From Discostella pseudostelligera (Eukaryota; Bacillariophyta; Thalassiosirophyceae; Thalassiosirales; Thalassiosiraceae), in the NCBI GenBank assembly GCA_036940085.1, contig JALLBK010000050.1:1-47500 (forward strand): a stretch of DNA of 47,500 nucleotides. Direction: 5' to 3'. Position 1 is the first letter of the stretch, and each line of letters starts with the position of its first letter. Under the pieces are notes generated by a model. That model was given only the letters and a program-made list of their open reading frames with translations. It ran no database searches and was not told where the DNA came from. A program made the position numbers and the translations under genes. Of the stretch, positions 20,788 through 32,460 are shown one piece after another.

Positions 20788-23700
20788 ATGCCCAAGACTC
20801 CCGACGCGGGGGGCATACCCCTCCCACCCTCCTGGCCACCCTTCCACCGCGACATGTGGGAGGCTCGAGCCCACTGCTTACTCGAATCCTTATCCCGTAT
20901 GGGACATGAATCGGAAGAGTATGCCATGGTACCCATGGCAGTAAATTCAAGTAAGCGTGCCTTGGCCGAGGCGGAACGACATCGTGTGGAGAGTTCGATT
21001 AGTGGGAAGAAGCGCAGAAGTGGTGGTGCTGGTAAAAGGAGGGGGAAGAAGAAGGGAGAGGAGGCGAATAATGACAATGAGGTTGCAGTGAAAGAGGAAG
21101 AGCGAGAAGAATTAGTAGTAGTAGCGGGGGAAGAGCAGCAAGAGGAGGAGGACGACGAAGAGGAGGAGGAGGAGGAGGAAGATCGCCGCCACGTCGAAAC
21201 TCCCATCAAGCCGACCAAGGCACTCAAAACCTACGAACAACGACGGAAATTTCTAGTCAAGGCAATGGATATGCACCGTCGGACTATTGGCGGAGGACGG
21301 TCTGGTCGTCGGGGACGGGCGGAATGTGTTGCCTTTTTGCGGTATGTGTTGGAGGTGTTGGATGAGCAGTATGAGATGGCGTTGGAGAAGGCGGCCAAAT
21401 CGGGTGGGGGAGGGGGAGGAGGAGAAGTGGAAGGGGATGCAGTCGAGGGGGGAGAGGAGGAGATGGAGGAAGAGATTTCGAGCTCGGAAGAGGAAGAAGA
21501 GGAGGATCAAGAAGGAGAAGAGCAAGAGGACGAAGATGTCGAGGACACCGATGCACCCAAGGGAGGACAGTCTCCAAAGTCATCCAAAGCAGCAGCGGCC
21601 GCAGCAGCCAGTGCTCCTCCACAGCGAAGGGGACCTGGCCGACCACCACGTTCCTCCTTGTCACCAAATACTTCATCATCCTCACCTGCAGCGGCTGCCA
21701 AATCATCATCATCTTCATCTCCCTCCAGGTCCAAAGTATCGGCGGCAGTCACCAACGAACAAGATTTCTTCGATCAACACAATGATTTGTGTGAGGTATG
21801 CAACAAACCCGGTGAGGTATTATGCTGCGCCACTTGCAACCTCGTCTTTCACGTCCGCTGTGCTCGACCACGTCTACGTATCGACCCTCCCGATGATTGG
21901 AAATGTGCCTACTGTTGGGAATCGGGAGTTATGGGTGGTAGGAAAGAGGGAAAAGAACGACGTCGTGCCGCGATGGCTTGTCGGGAGATGGAACGGATGA
22001 GGAGGGAGATACGGGAGGCGAGGGAGCGTAGGATGATTAATGGTGGTGGTGGTGGTGAGGAAGATGTGGTCAACGTGGATAGCGATGACGAGGAGGGAGA
22101 GGAGGAGGAAGAAGAAGGGGTTGAGGAGGACGACGAGGACGAGGAAACGAGTGGGCCCGCATCCGTTGCTCAGGCTGCCGCAGCTGGATGTCGCAAGTGT
22201 GCAAGGGAGCTCGAGACGGGGGAAAAGACACGTCGAACGCACGACGATATTTGTCCTCGAAAGTGGAGGAGCGTGGGGAAACGTCCTTCTTCTGTTTCAC
22301 CGAGAAATGAGGGGGGTGGGCAAGAGGAATTATCCGGAGAAGAAGTTGAGGAGGATGAAGAGGATGTCGACGAAGTGGAGGAAGAGGAGGAGGAGGAGGA
22401 CGACGAAGAAGCCGAGGAAGAAGATTCGGCCTCACAATCGATTCCAACTAGTGCGTCTGGTCTTCGAGACGGAGGGATGGTTTCACTTGAAGTAGCCGCG
22501 GCTGCGGGCTGTATCAAATGCCAAAAGGAGCTTGAGACGGGCGAAAAGACTCGAAAGACACATGTTGATCACTGTCCACGAAAGTATAGGGGGGCGTATA
22601 AAGTGCCGACTCCTTCGTCGAGCCCTCCTCCGCCTGCAGGATTAGTGGAAGTTACTTCTGAATCCCAGAAGCCTTTGGTTGTGGAAGCCGAAAGCAATGT
22701 CGTCACTGCTACGGAACCAACAATTGCTGAATCTGCTGACGCAACAACTCCAGCACCACCCCGACGCAAGGTAGGCAGGCCCCCTTCCAAAAAAGTCGAA
22801 TCCGCAACTAGTACTAGTCCCAAACAGGTTTCTACCTCATCCCCGGCCGGGACCACGCTTGCCGAGGCGGCCGCGGCGGGGTGCATCAAATGCCAGAAAG
22901 AATTAGCCACGGGCGAAAAGACTCGGAAAACACACAATGACGACTGTCCACGCAAATGGAAGGCTGCGGGTAAACCTCCCGCGGGCACACCAAGTCCAGC
23001 AAGTGCCGAGGCTGCTTTGGCTCGACAGCAGGAGGCAGCATCATCGACGAGGAATGCGAGAGCACGGGATGCAACGTCTTCAGCAGAAGCATTGGATGGC
23101 AAACCTCCTGATCTGAGATCATCAACTAGGACGAGGAGAGGGAAGCGTACCCGTGATCATTTGTTAGATTCCACCCCTACAGATACAACTGCAGCCGAAA
23201 CGGAGGAAGCTGTTCCTGCCAAGAGAGTGAAAGTTGAGGAGAACGAGGCTGAGGAGCAGGAGGTAGAGGAGGAATCTTCGGCCATTGCATCTATTGCGGA
23301 TTTAGCCAGGGCTACCGCCAAGAGAGAACAGGAAGGAAATCCCGGCAATGACGATGGGAGCGAAGAGAAGGATATAAATGAAACCGATGAAGGAGTAATG
23401 CCTTTAAGGGGTGGAGGAGAGGCTGATGGAGACATGCCCGTTGAAGCGTCATCATTGTTGTCTGCAACTCCTGCACCGCAAGTAGGTGCAGATGTCGACA
23501 ATGTAAAATCTCAAGATGAGGAGGACGGGAATAAAGGAGTAGTGGAGGCGAAGCCATCGGGAAGTTGGGATCAGACAGTGACAGCACTGGATCAGATGGA
23601 ATTTTGTGAGCCTACGAGCTCGACACTAGACACTGAGGATGAGCATGAGGGTCTTTCCGCAAATACCGGCCGAGTACAACGCTGTCGTAAGAAGCCTGAA

Positions 23701-25195
23701 ATGTTTACTCCAACTAATGTCGCCGATTCGAAGTGGTCATCAGATGGTGACAACACTAACGGGATGGTCGTTACGGCAGCAGGGACGAACAGCTATGGTC
23801 CCGAACCTTTGAGGGGAGGGGCACGTCCAAAAAAAGAAGACACCGCCTCCACTGATGGTGAGACACCTGCGCCCAAACGTGGTCGTCCGCCCACGAAACA
23901 GACTAAGAAGGGAGGTGTGAATAAAAAGAATGCCAAGCGCGCACCGATTAAGAAGGAAACGAATGACTCCATCGCCGGAGTTGGCGTTCTTAACCGCAAG
24001 CCCGGCTCCCTCTTCGACTGCAGCGCTTGCTTGGACCTCTCAAAGATACACATCTGTTGCTATTGCGCGTGCCGTTTGTGCTTCAACAAGTTCGGCAAAG
24101 AGCAGACTATCCTATGCGACAAGTGTGACCAGGAATATCATACATTTTGTTTGGGATTAGATAAGATTCCAGACGAAGAATGGGAATGCCCTGCTTGCAT
24201 TGACAGTGAGAAGAAAAAGGTAATCGCGGAGCAGAGGAAGAAGGTACGTACTGCTGACTTCTTATTTTCTGTGATCACCGACCGATGTCTAATTTATTTT
24301 TTGCTATCTTATCTTACCGCAGGAACGAGAAGCAAAGAAAAAGATTGAAGAGGAAAAGCGCAAGGAAGAGGAGGCCAAGAAGGAGGTTGCTGCCGCCAAG
24401 CGTCGCGAGGCTTACCAAGAACGCAAGAAGCAGGAAGAGGAATACCGCAAGGTGAAAGGAATATCGCCGAAATCTGCGTCTGGCGGTATTCCAAAGAGAG
24501 GTCCCGGGCGTCCACCAAAGTCAGAAACGATGGCTAGGATTCAGGCGCAAGCTATTCATCAGAAACAGCAGCAGGTGCATTCGGACGGGCAGCCACAGAA
24601 ACGAGGCAGAGGCCGGCCGCGCAAGGATGGGGGCATACCGATCCCGCGCAAGTTGCAGACAAAGGCGGAGATCTCGACTGCCAACGTGCTCATCGATTCT
24701 TCAGATTCGAATGTCGAGCGAAGTCGTAGTGGACGAAAGATTCAACGGACAGTGTTCCATGACGAAGTGGAAGGTGGAGGGCTGATGAAGCGAGCACGAA
24801 CCGATGATCATGGAGGCGCTGCAGCTTCTGCATCACGTCAAGCTAGCATGTACCTTGCAGAACGTAGCGCGGCGGCAGCAGCTAAAAGTGCCATTGCTGG
24901 AGGTGGCAATGCTCCAGGGATGGGGAAGAAGGAGCCAAGGAGGAAGCCTGGCGCAAGGGAGTGTATGCAAATATCAAGAAAATTCGGCACAGATGTGATT
25001 GACCAGAAGTATTTCGATGTTTTGATGGATTACTCGAAACGAGCCAAGGTTGATCATTTGATTCGCATGAGAGAGCGTCTTGATGAGCATACCCGCTTTC
25101 TTGAATCTCAACTTGCAGGGTTGGAGGCGCTTGTGAAAAAGAATGGAGAGTGGGATGGAAAAGTGCCAGCGGCGAATCCCAAAGCCCCGTTCTAA
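20788..25195 (+). CDS. PHD-finger, AT-hook chromatin protein with triplicate C2HC motif
   Basis: Exons 20788-24243 and 24323-25195 (79-bp intron, phase 0) give 1442 aa. PHD finger 1 is at about 333-375 (LCEVCNKPGEVLCCATCNL...HVRCARP...WKCAYC). PHD finger 2 is near 1075-1138 (CDKCDQEYHTFCLGL...WECPAC). Between them are three copies of AAAAGCxKCxxELxTGEKT with spacing C-x2-C-x13-H-x3-C, at about 462-495, 567-602 and 690-728. AT-hook-like GRP cores (RRGPGRPP, RKVGRPPS, KRGRPPTK, KRGPGRPP, KRGRGRPRK) occur about five times. A Glu/Lys coiled coil opens exon 2, and a helical region (DQKYFDVLMDYSKRAKVDHLIRMRERL) ends the protein. Long acidic tracts separate the domains. PHD fingers read histone tails; the exact complex is unknown. 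Confidence 0.82.
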
Positions 25196-25489
25196 TTCAT
25201 CCAATTATTTGTGATGCGCTTGCGCCGATGTTCTTGTGTCTTGGGGATTGGTCGACAAAGNTCTTGTGTCTTGGGGATTGGTCGACAAAGCAATCTTTCT
25301 GATCCACCGCCCAGTCTTCTGATCCACCGCCCTCGAAAGCCGGCGGAATCTCCATTGCCGATGACGACCAATCAGGTTTATAAAGTAAATTAATTCATCA
25401 CGTATTCGAAGTGGTTACAATTCACAGTCTAAAATATCTACAAGGATGTCGTTGATAATATTAATATATTCTCTGTGCTACTAAATACA
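25196..25489. other. Convergent intergenic region containing an assembly seam
   Basis: This stretch separates the 3' ends of the PHD and CAX genes. It contains the only ambiguous base of the window (25261), flanked on both sides by the same 29 bases, then a shorter duplication of ttctgatccaccgccc. Its true length is therefore uncertain. No gene was seen. Confidence 0.7.
25232..25290. repeat. 29-bp direct duplication around a single N
   Basis: The sequence beginning tcttgtgtcttggggattgg and running through gtcgacaaag occurs at 25232-25260 and again at 25262-25290, with N between. Identical contig ends left unmerged across a one-base gap give exactly this picture. A real tandem duplication is the alternative. 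About 25299-25333, ttctgatccaccgccc also occurs twice with a short spacer. Confidence 0.85.
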
Positions 25490-27740
25490 TTAATAGCCTT
25501 CGTTCGCTGCTGTGGTGATGCTAGTTTGGTTGTGTGGAGTCAAAAGGTCACCATCTATTGTGAGGTTTTCAAGCTCATGGTAGTAGAACCCAGCGGCAAT
25601 CATGAAGTAGACTCCAAGTAAGTACGCACCCGAAAGCCAATTGGTCGTCTTTCCTTGTAATACTATCGCAACAGACACAACACCAAACACCAAACAACAT
25701 GTCTCAAATCCCCTGAAGAACAAGGACATACTACGATCCATCGCCCATCCAATCAGGACACTCCCCGGGAGCACAAACAGTGCAATCTGCACAGCGCTCC
25801 CCACCGTAATACCAATAACTAAGTCCATTTCATTTCGAAAAGCAAAGAGTAATGCTGAGACTTGTTCGGCAATATTTGAGAAGTATGGGAGAATGACAAG
25901 CGAAGTGAACACCTCGCTTATATTCATGCGGAATGCAAATGCATCGATTGTGTCGACTAGGATATCACTCATGGCAGAGATGCTAATCGTTAGTATGAAG
26001 AGCCAGAAAAGGCCGGCTCTGAATGACATGTGGGCTGTTGGAATGATTAAGTACGAGGTGAATGAAGCGAAGCAAAACATAATCTAAGGCTCACGTTGAA
26101 CATTGATAGAACTTACTCTCTTCTTCCCTCGGTAAATCTAACGGAAATATGTACGATTCTGACCCATCTGAACAATGACTTTTGCGTCCATTGGATGGTC
26201 GATGAGGTGGCTCACTCGGTGCTGCAACTTCGGGGTCAATCCCCCGATCAGATAGCAAACCCACTCGTCGTCGACTACTACTAGAATTGCTATTGCTAGC
26301 CTCCTCATCATTTCCATTGCTGATTCCACTCACCGCCGAGCGGCTTTGAGGGTTAGAATTTGGTCGTAGGATATGACCAGGTAGAACTGACTTGTTGGTT
26401 CCAAGTGCCCGCGACTTTTTGGGAGATCCTTCCATTTCGATGGTCGATAGACCATCGTACAAAATTTTGGTCTCCTCATCTTCGTCATCTGCCCCCCATC
26501 TTCGGATTCTCCGAAACAAACGATAGCAGTACACATTTTGTTGTGCTTTATTCTTCGTGTGGATGGCATGGCTTTGCATCAGATGTCCCTCCCCCTCATG
26601 TGCATCATCATCCGTTACCTCTTCGTCGTCATCCTCGGCATCCTCAAACTCATCTCTATGCGAACCAAGCTGAAACAACAAATAGAATAAATATCCCGAT
26701 ATCATCAAGATGGCATTAAATCTCGAAAATCCAATCATAGAATACGTTGGTCCATCATTGATGTCTGATATGCCATCCCCATTTTTGTCAATATATTCCC
26801 GTTCGTCAGTCTTGGAAATCATCTCATTACTTAGCATGAGTGCAGCTGGCAATGCTAATCCAGACACGGCAAGCATGAGCATACCAATACTTGCATTGCC
26901 GCTAACGATACGTAATTCCTGAACTTGATACCGTAGTCCTCCCACGAGACAAGATAATCCAAACACAAATAGTAGATTGGTTAAGATTGACCCCAGCAGT
27001 GTGAGCTGCACAACACGATAGAATCCCTCCCGTAATGCTGCACTGGATATTAACAGTTCAGGTGCATTGCCAAATGTGGCATTGAGCAATGCCCCAATCG
27101 TTTGACTAGTGTGGCATGCCACCTCTTCAGTAACGAAGGATAATCGCTCTGCTAATGGAATGAGAGTTAAGCCCGCGAAAATGAAGCAGGCTGATGGACC
27201 AAAGATTCCCGTGGCACCGAGTAATGCGATGGGGCCAAAGAGGAGTAGCCACGCTAGTTTAGTGCGGAAGATTAATTCGGTGGAGAATAGTAATTCTTTG
27301 CTCAATGATGGGTGATGATGGTGAATCATCGAGAATGGATCTTTTGATGCTGATGGAGGGGCGGCTGATGCTGATGGCGAGGCCAATGACGGAGCCGCTG
27401 GTTCTGATGGAGGATGTGTTGGCGAAGCTGCTGATGACGCTGCTGGGAGGAGGCTGCCGTACATGAATTGAACTGCCTGATCTGACCGGCTATTGCTGTT
27501 GCTTTGGATGATCGATGATCGGTAGGAGTTAGGAGTACCGGTGCGTGGGCTGGTGCAACCAGGACGACGCGAGCTGCGACGGAACGGAAATAAAGTGTGA
27601 AAATGACGGGCCATTTGGGAAAGAAAGGGGGGAGAGCCCCCTTTTAGTCTGGCTGGCTCCGCTGTCCTCCGTCTGGCTGTCCTCCGACCGCACCGCTGCC
27701 ACCGGCCAACGCTCGCTCCGTACAATACCACGATGGCCAT
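25490..27740 (-). CDS. CAX-type cation (Ca2+)/H+ exchanger
   Basis: Exons, minus strand, 27740-26117 and 26034-25490 (82-bp intron) give 722 aa; phase fits only with the acceptor at 26035, which restores EEE-THMSFRAGLFW. A later Met (27614) is an alternative start because residues 1-42 are Arg-rich and atypical. The c-1 repeat is canonical (TIGALLNATFGNAPELLISSAALREG, near 222). The second repeat reads LPYFSNIAEQVSALLFAFRNEMDLVIGITVGSAVQIALFVLP, where the usual GNAAEH is SNIAEQ. Between them lies an acidic cytosolic loop (EDDDEEVTDDDAHEGEG) and about 150 hydrophilic residues. CAX proteins use a proton gradient to load cations into vacuoles. A 147-bp promoter is shared with the GUCD1-like gene. 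Confidence 0.9.
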
Positions 27741-27887
27741 ATTATGGTAGATGATATCTACTACTCAAGGAGTACCATGGCGCAGCTGTATGGCGATGGC
27801 GATGGGCTGAGTTGCATAATAGGATCTGTTAGAAATGAGAAATGGAATCATAACGGCTGAGCATAAACGCAATGCGTCTCTCACATA

Positions 27888-29092
27888 ATGATGGCGTGCT
27901 CCATAAAATCTGACGATTCATCAATTATTTCCGAAGAGTCACGTGCGGTTGCCACTGCTGACGACGACGACGAGGAGGACGACGCCAAACACCGTCACAG
28001 TAATGACAATGCTACGACAGAGACTAATTATGATAGTCAAGAAATTCTTGATCGAATAGGAAAGTATCCAGCTGAATACCACAACCACTGCCCACACTCG
28101 GAGGAGAGAGAAATTCCACACATTCGTCAAGATGAAACATGGGATTGCGGTACGTACAGTAACATATTCAACAATTCATTCACTTTAGGCATGAAAAATG
28201 AAATGATTACCTATCTCACGAAGAATGGTGATATCTTCTTGCTTTTCCCGTTTCATTATATTCAGGATTAACATGCGTACAAATGATCCTTCAATGGTTA
28301 CGAGCGGACGTGGAAGATGTCGTCGACGATTTAGAAGCCATCGACGGCAGTTCCGATGAAGGCGCACATAATTCAATCAGGCAAGGCATATCAAACATTG
28401 AGAAGGCATGGATGATAGAGTTTGTCGCATCAAAATCAATTTGGACAATTGACTTGGTTATGCTATTGCAGTATATCCTATCCTGCACTCCGCGGACTTC
28501 TACCAACAATACCACCATCGATTCGGCGATCGTAAAAGACGAAAGAGAACGCTCGCTTGGCTTCCAGGTTAATCTTCCACAAAATTTCTCGTACCTCTTT
28601 TGTTCAACCAAATTTGAAGTGGAAAAATCATACAGCAACCTCGATTATTACCAAGATGCATTTCCTTTGGATGAGCTGCGCATCCAAAAGCTCTTCGACA
28701 TGGCTCACGGACAGAACCTACCAATGCTTCAAACTACTCACTTGAATTTACAAGTGTTGGTGGATGTTATTTCTCATAAGGGCGTTGTTGCGATTGTATT
28801 GCTGGACAATGTAATTTTACGAAACCTCCCTTCTAGCGAGTACTCAGGGCATTATGTAATACTATGTGGAATTAGTTACGATGAGGATTTGATCCATTAT
28901 GCACAATTGAACTACCCCGATGAGAATGACAACACACCAAATTATGACTTTTGCATTGCAATAAAAAATCCTGGAAGTTGGAAACATGTAGAGTATGTTA
29001 CACCTTCGATTTTTGAGGAAGCGTGGCGTGCGAGAGGTACCGATGAAGATGTCATATTCATTGCGAAGCATGCGCAGGACATGGATGCATAA
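27888..29092 (+). CDS. GUCD1/AtGC1-like protein (Guanylate_cyc_2 family)
   Basis: Exons 27888-28149 and 28266-29092 (116-bp intron) give 362 aa. After an acidic N-terminus comes the family hallmark IPHIRQDETWDCG-LTCVQMILQWL, formed exactly across the splice junction. Later motifs are VVAIVLLDNVIL, SGHYVILCGISYDED and CIAIKNPGS, followed by FEEAWRARGTDEDVIFI. This is the layout of plant GC1 and animal GUCD1. Arabidopsis GC1 was described as a guanylyl cyclase, but the Cys/His/Asn-Pro arrangement also looks like a C39 papain-fold peptidase. No signal peptide. The 3' end is 115 bp from the convergent sulfotransferase-like gene. Confidence 0.83.
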
Positions 29093-29207
29093 AATAATGG
29101 TAGTTGGAACGGGAAGCACTTATTAGGCAGTCGATGAAGTTGTTTCTGTGCTTCCACTCGCAATCTAGCGGGCATCACACCGACTCTCATGTTCCAGGCA
29201 CCGCTCA

Positions 29208-30621
29208 TCAAAACAAAGCAGCCTGCTCACGAAAAAGGTTCTTTGACAGCTCATACAATTCAATATCATATTGATGGGTTGATGTGATCCTCTTCAATAA
29301 TTTCCGGTATGACTTGTTGCCTCTGTTTCGTTGTTCAATTTTCTTCATCTTATTGCATTCTTGCCTCCATCGTTGACGTGCGTTGGTGCAATCACCACTA
29401 GCGATGAGAATGTTATCGGAGTCGATTATCATTTTGTCTAGTCTACTCAATGTTTCATCGGGGTTGTCGCATGATCCGATAACGAATTTCGACACAAGTA
29501 CATGTCTGGCGACGTCGTAGTCATCAGTAGTCACTTCCCGATTCGCATCGTTGATTCCAGACAAGTACCGAACCAGCATGTTGTCAACAAGCTTAGACTT
29601 ATCCTCTTTCGCCAATTCTTTTTGCTTTATGAAATGTTCTAAATACATTTCGATTGGATCGTGAAATATTGTCATAAATGCTCCCTGATGGTAGGGATCT
29701 AACAAATCGATTGAAGCTTGCAGAAAGTTTGGTGTGAACACAACCCTTGGCAGGTTGATTTGTGATGAAATCTGTTTGTTTATTGATGATAAGGAACCGT
29801 CTTGTATTGGTTGAGGTTGGAGTACATAATTTAAGCCACTACCCTCCAATAGGAATGTGAAAATGTCCCGAACATAGCAAGTGGACATGATGTTCATTAC
29901 AGAGTTCACTACTTCGTTTGCGGACGAGGCTGATAGATCCAAGAAAGGCTCCCAGAATGTTAATTGTGATGTCGAGGCCTTAAACGCAGCCATGTTGACA
30001 TCCATGATATGTTGTTGTAATACTGTGTTGATACTTATCGTGTCGAGTTTGCCCACCACTGAGTTTTTTGAAACCGTTGTTTGCAATTGATATGAGTTGT
30101 TACTTGCATCATTCGCAAACCACGACAGTCCTTCCAGAACACAAAATCCCAGTATGAATAATGACATTAGCAATCGTATTAAACGATTTGGTGTGCGCAC
30201 TGATTCATTTTTGACGAAGTGTTCTACTCGCAGGGCACGTCGCTCATGGTCATGGTTGCTATTCCTTGCGATTGGCGTAGCCACCGATGAGCTAACTGAA
30301 TTGTTCTCTTCCGATTCATAGAATGATTCTGAATGATAGCTCAGTATTTTGCCAGCTATCGTACGCAAAAATAATTTGATCGGTGGCGGCGATGAATACA
30401 TCGAACAGAGTAAAATAATGAATCACATCACGCGCTAAATACTCACATCCTGTCACAAGCAGCGGCTCAAAGTCAACTGCGTCTGGATCAAAGTCGTGTA
30501 TTTCGTCTATACCACCAGAGCTGGATGTTCGAGAAATATCGCAAGTTGATTCACCCGAAGTGTCCTCCTGTTGATTTTGATGGGCCCTCGATGGCGTCAA
30601 GATCAGTTTATTGATATCCAT
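29208..30621 (-). CDS. Type II membrane protein, sulfotransferase-like
   Basis: Exons, minus strand, 30621-30447 and 30355-29208 (91-bp intron) give 440 aa. A cytosolic tail is followed by one membrane anchor near residues 111-134 (LLMSLFILGFCVLEGLSWF). The luminal part includes VVFTPNFLQASIDLL, GAFMTIFHDPIEMYLEHF (compare the 3'-phosphate-binding xxFRDPVERxxSxF block of sulfotransferases), DNMLVRYLSGIN and VARHVLVSKFVIGSCDNPDETLSRL, an order I associate with diatom sulfotransferase-like proteins. A convincing 5'-phosphosulfate P-loop was not found, so activity is uncertain. The likely location is the Golgi. Confidence 0.55.
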
Positions 30622-30794
30622 CTTTACTAGATACTTCTACATGTATTCATAGCCTCTTCATGGAGAGTGGGAGCAGTGAAAATGAGTGGTGGAGGTCGAG
30701 AAGATGATAGAGAGGGAGGTACTACGGCTACGACTACTTCCGTTAGTGGACATCAGATTGGTCATGGTCATCGTCATCGTGGAAGAAAAATATG

Positions 30795-30926
30795 GCGGGA
30801 AAAATGACATTGCGGGAAGTTGCGGGATGAAAGATACGGCGGGAGAGGTTGAAGCGGCGGGATGAAAGATATGGCGGGAAGAATGATAGGAATATGGCGG
30901 GAGAAGTCGAGATAATATGGCGGGAG
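30795..30926. promoter_or_regulatory. Cluster of eight GCGGGA cores in a divergent promoter
   Basis: GCGGGA occurs near 30795, 30813, 30822, 30839, 30857, 30874, 30897 and 30920. Five copies are in the fuller form atGGCGGGA or acGGCGGGA, and AAAGATA recurs between copies. All are in one orientation, opposite to the CCCGCCAAAT copies at 16 and 32 kb. The cluster lies 110-240 bp upstream of the thioesterase-like gene (31035) and about 170-300 bp from the start of the sulfotransferase-like gene (30621). E2F-type binding is inferred. Confidence 0.6.
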
Positions 30927-31034
30927 AGGTTGATTCCGCGGACACCATCCGTCATCCTCCACAAGAATTCATTCCATTCATCAACAACTCTCCTCTCGCC
31001 TCTTTATTCTTAATCTCGAACATCAGCGTCATCC

Positions 31035-32212
31035 ATGGCGTGCTCTCACCGCCCCAACAAACAGTGGCCTCCCACCCCCCTCCGCCTAATCATTGCAATC
31101 CTTTTGATAGTCGAATGGGCTTTAATTGCTGCCGCCTTCGCGACGAACAATGATTTCCGGATCATATCCTCCCGTACCGTTCCCACATTCTTTAGTACAG
31201 CACATACAGATATAGCCGATGGAATAAACTCAGGCGCGGATAGAAATGCAACAGCCAACATTGTCGATGACGCAAAAGTATCCTCCAACGATAAATGTGC
31301 GGTTATATTTTTGCATGGTTTGGGAGACTCACCCGATGGCTGGTCAACCATCGCCGAAGCACTACCCAATCTTAGACCATCTCTTGCGAAGCTGGACATC
31401 ACATACGTATTTCCTCCGGCGCAAATGGTTGCAATAACAGTAAATGGAGGAGAAAAAATGCCAGGTTTGTTGTCAAACGTTTGTATGCTACATAAATATG
31501 ATTCATCTTGCCCTGCACTCACGCACTTCACCCCTTTCGTCATTCGTAAGGTTGGTTTGATGTGTATGACTGGCCGATTGGAGTGGATGCGAAAGATGAC
31601 CCCAAAGGACTCGCAATGTCAGTAAAACGAGTAGAAAATATTGTAACCCAATTGAAAGAAGAAGAGGGCATTGATCCGTCCCGAGTGGTTTTGGGAGGAT
31701 TCTCTCAGGGTGGCGCCGTAGCCATTATGGCTGCATACAACAGACGGAAGAAAGGTTCCATTCCCTTTGCTGGATGCATATGTATGTCGGGATGGTTACC
31801 GATGAAAGATTACTTAGACATATCAGAAGAGGCCGCCAAAGTAACTCCACTATTTTGGGCACATGGTCAATATGATGACAAAATTTTGTTTGAGCAACAA
31901 ATATACGGAGTGAATAAGCTAGAGGGCGTGGGTGTGGATGTGACTTCCTATGCTTACCCCGTTGGGCATGAGTCATCAAATTTCGAAGAGATCGAGGATA
32001 TGGCAAACTTCTTAGAATCAGTATTATCTCCGCAACCCAAAGCTGGCAAGATACCCAAGTTCGCTCAGGTCGAGAATGACATACCCGAAACTGTGGCGAA
32101 TGACGACGAAATAAATTCGCTTTTATATTACTTGTGCGCTATTGGGATTGCTGATAATGATGAGGCTATTGGGGCGACGAAATCTATTCCCACCTCGGAC
32201 TCATTTATCTGA
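31035..32212 (+). CDS. Acyl-protein thioesterase/carboxylesterase-like hydrolase with signal peptide
   Basis: Exons 31035-31464 and 31551-32212 (86-bp intron) give 363 aa. An N-terminal signal sequence (LRLIIAILLIVEWALIAAAFATNN) ends in AAA-FAT, a diatom plastid-type motif. The alpha/beta hydrolase contains VIFLHGLGDSPDGWSTI, YVFPPAQMVAITVNGGEKMPG-WFDVYDWP across the splice, the nucleophile GGFSQGGA (about 195), Asp in WAHGQYDDK (about 247) and His in PVGHES (about 282). About 70 C-terminal residues are extra compared with the ~230-aa family. The family removes acyl groups from proteins or lysolipids. A paralogue lies beyond the PGK gene on the opposite strand. Confidence 0.85.
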
Positions 32213-32460
32213 GGGAAGAGTTTGCCACAAAAGAGATATCGTAAATCGATGCAAGTCTGTGCATTGCCAGTGGTCTGTGCAATATCTACAACCTACAACG
32301 AGATATGCACATAAATATAAATCCGACATTTCACATCAGCTTCTATGAATGGAGTCAATGTCAGTAATATGAATGGTGATTAAGAGTACTGTCGTTCACC
32401 TACTAGGAGTAGATCCCTACCTGTGATCCGATTGGTACGGGCGGAGTTTCGCCAGCTTTT

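Noticed and set aside
21284..23587. Long Pro/Leu- or Ser-rich ORFs overlapping the PHD gene
   Set aside because: Complementary readings of GAG/GAA-rich acidic tracts; the sense frame has clear PHD fingers.
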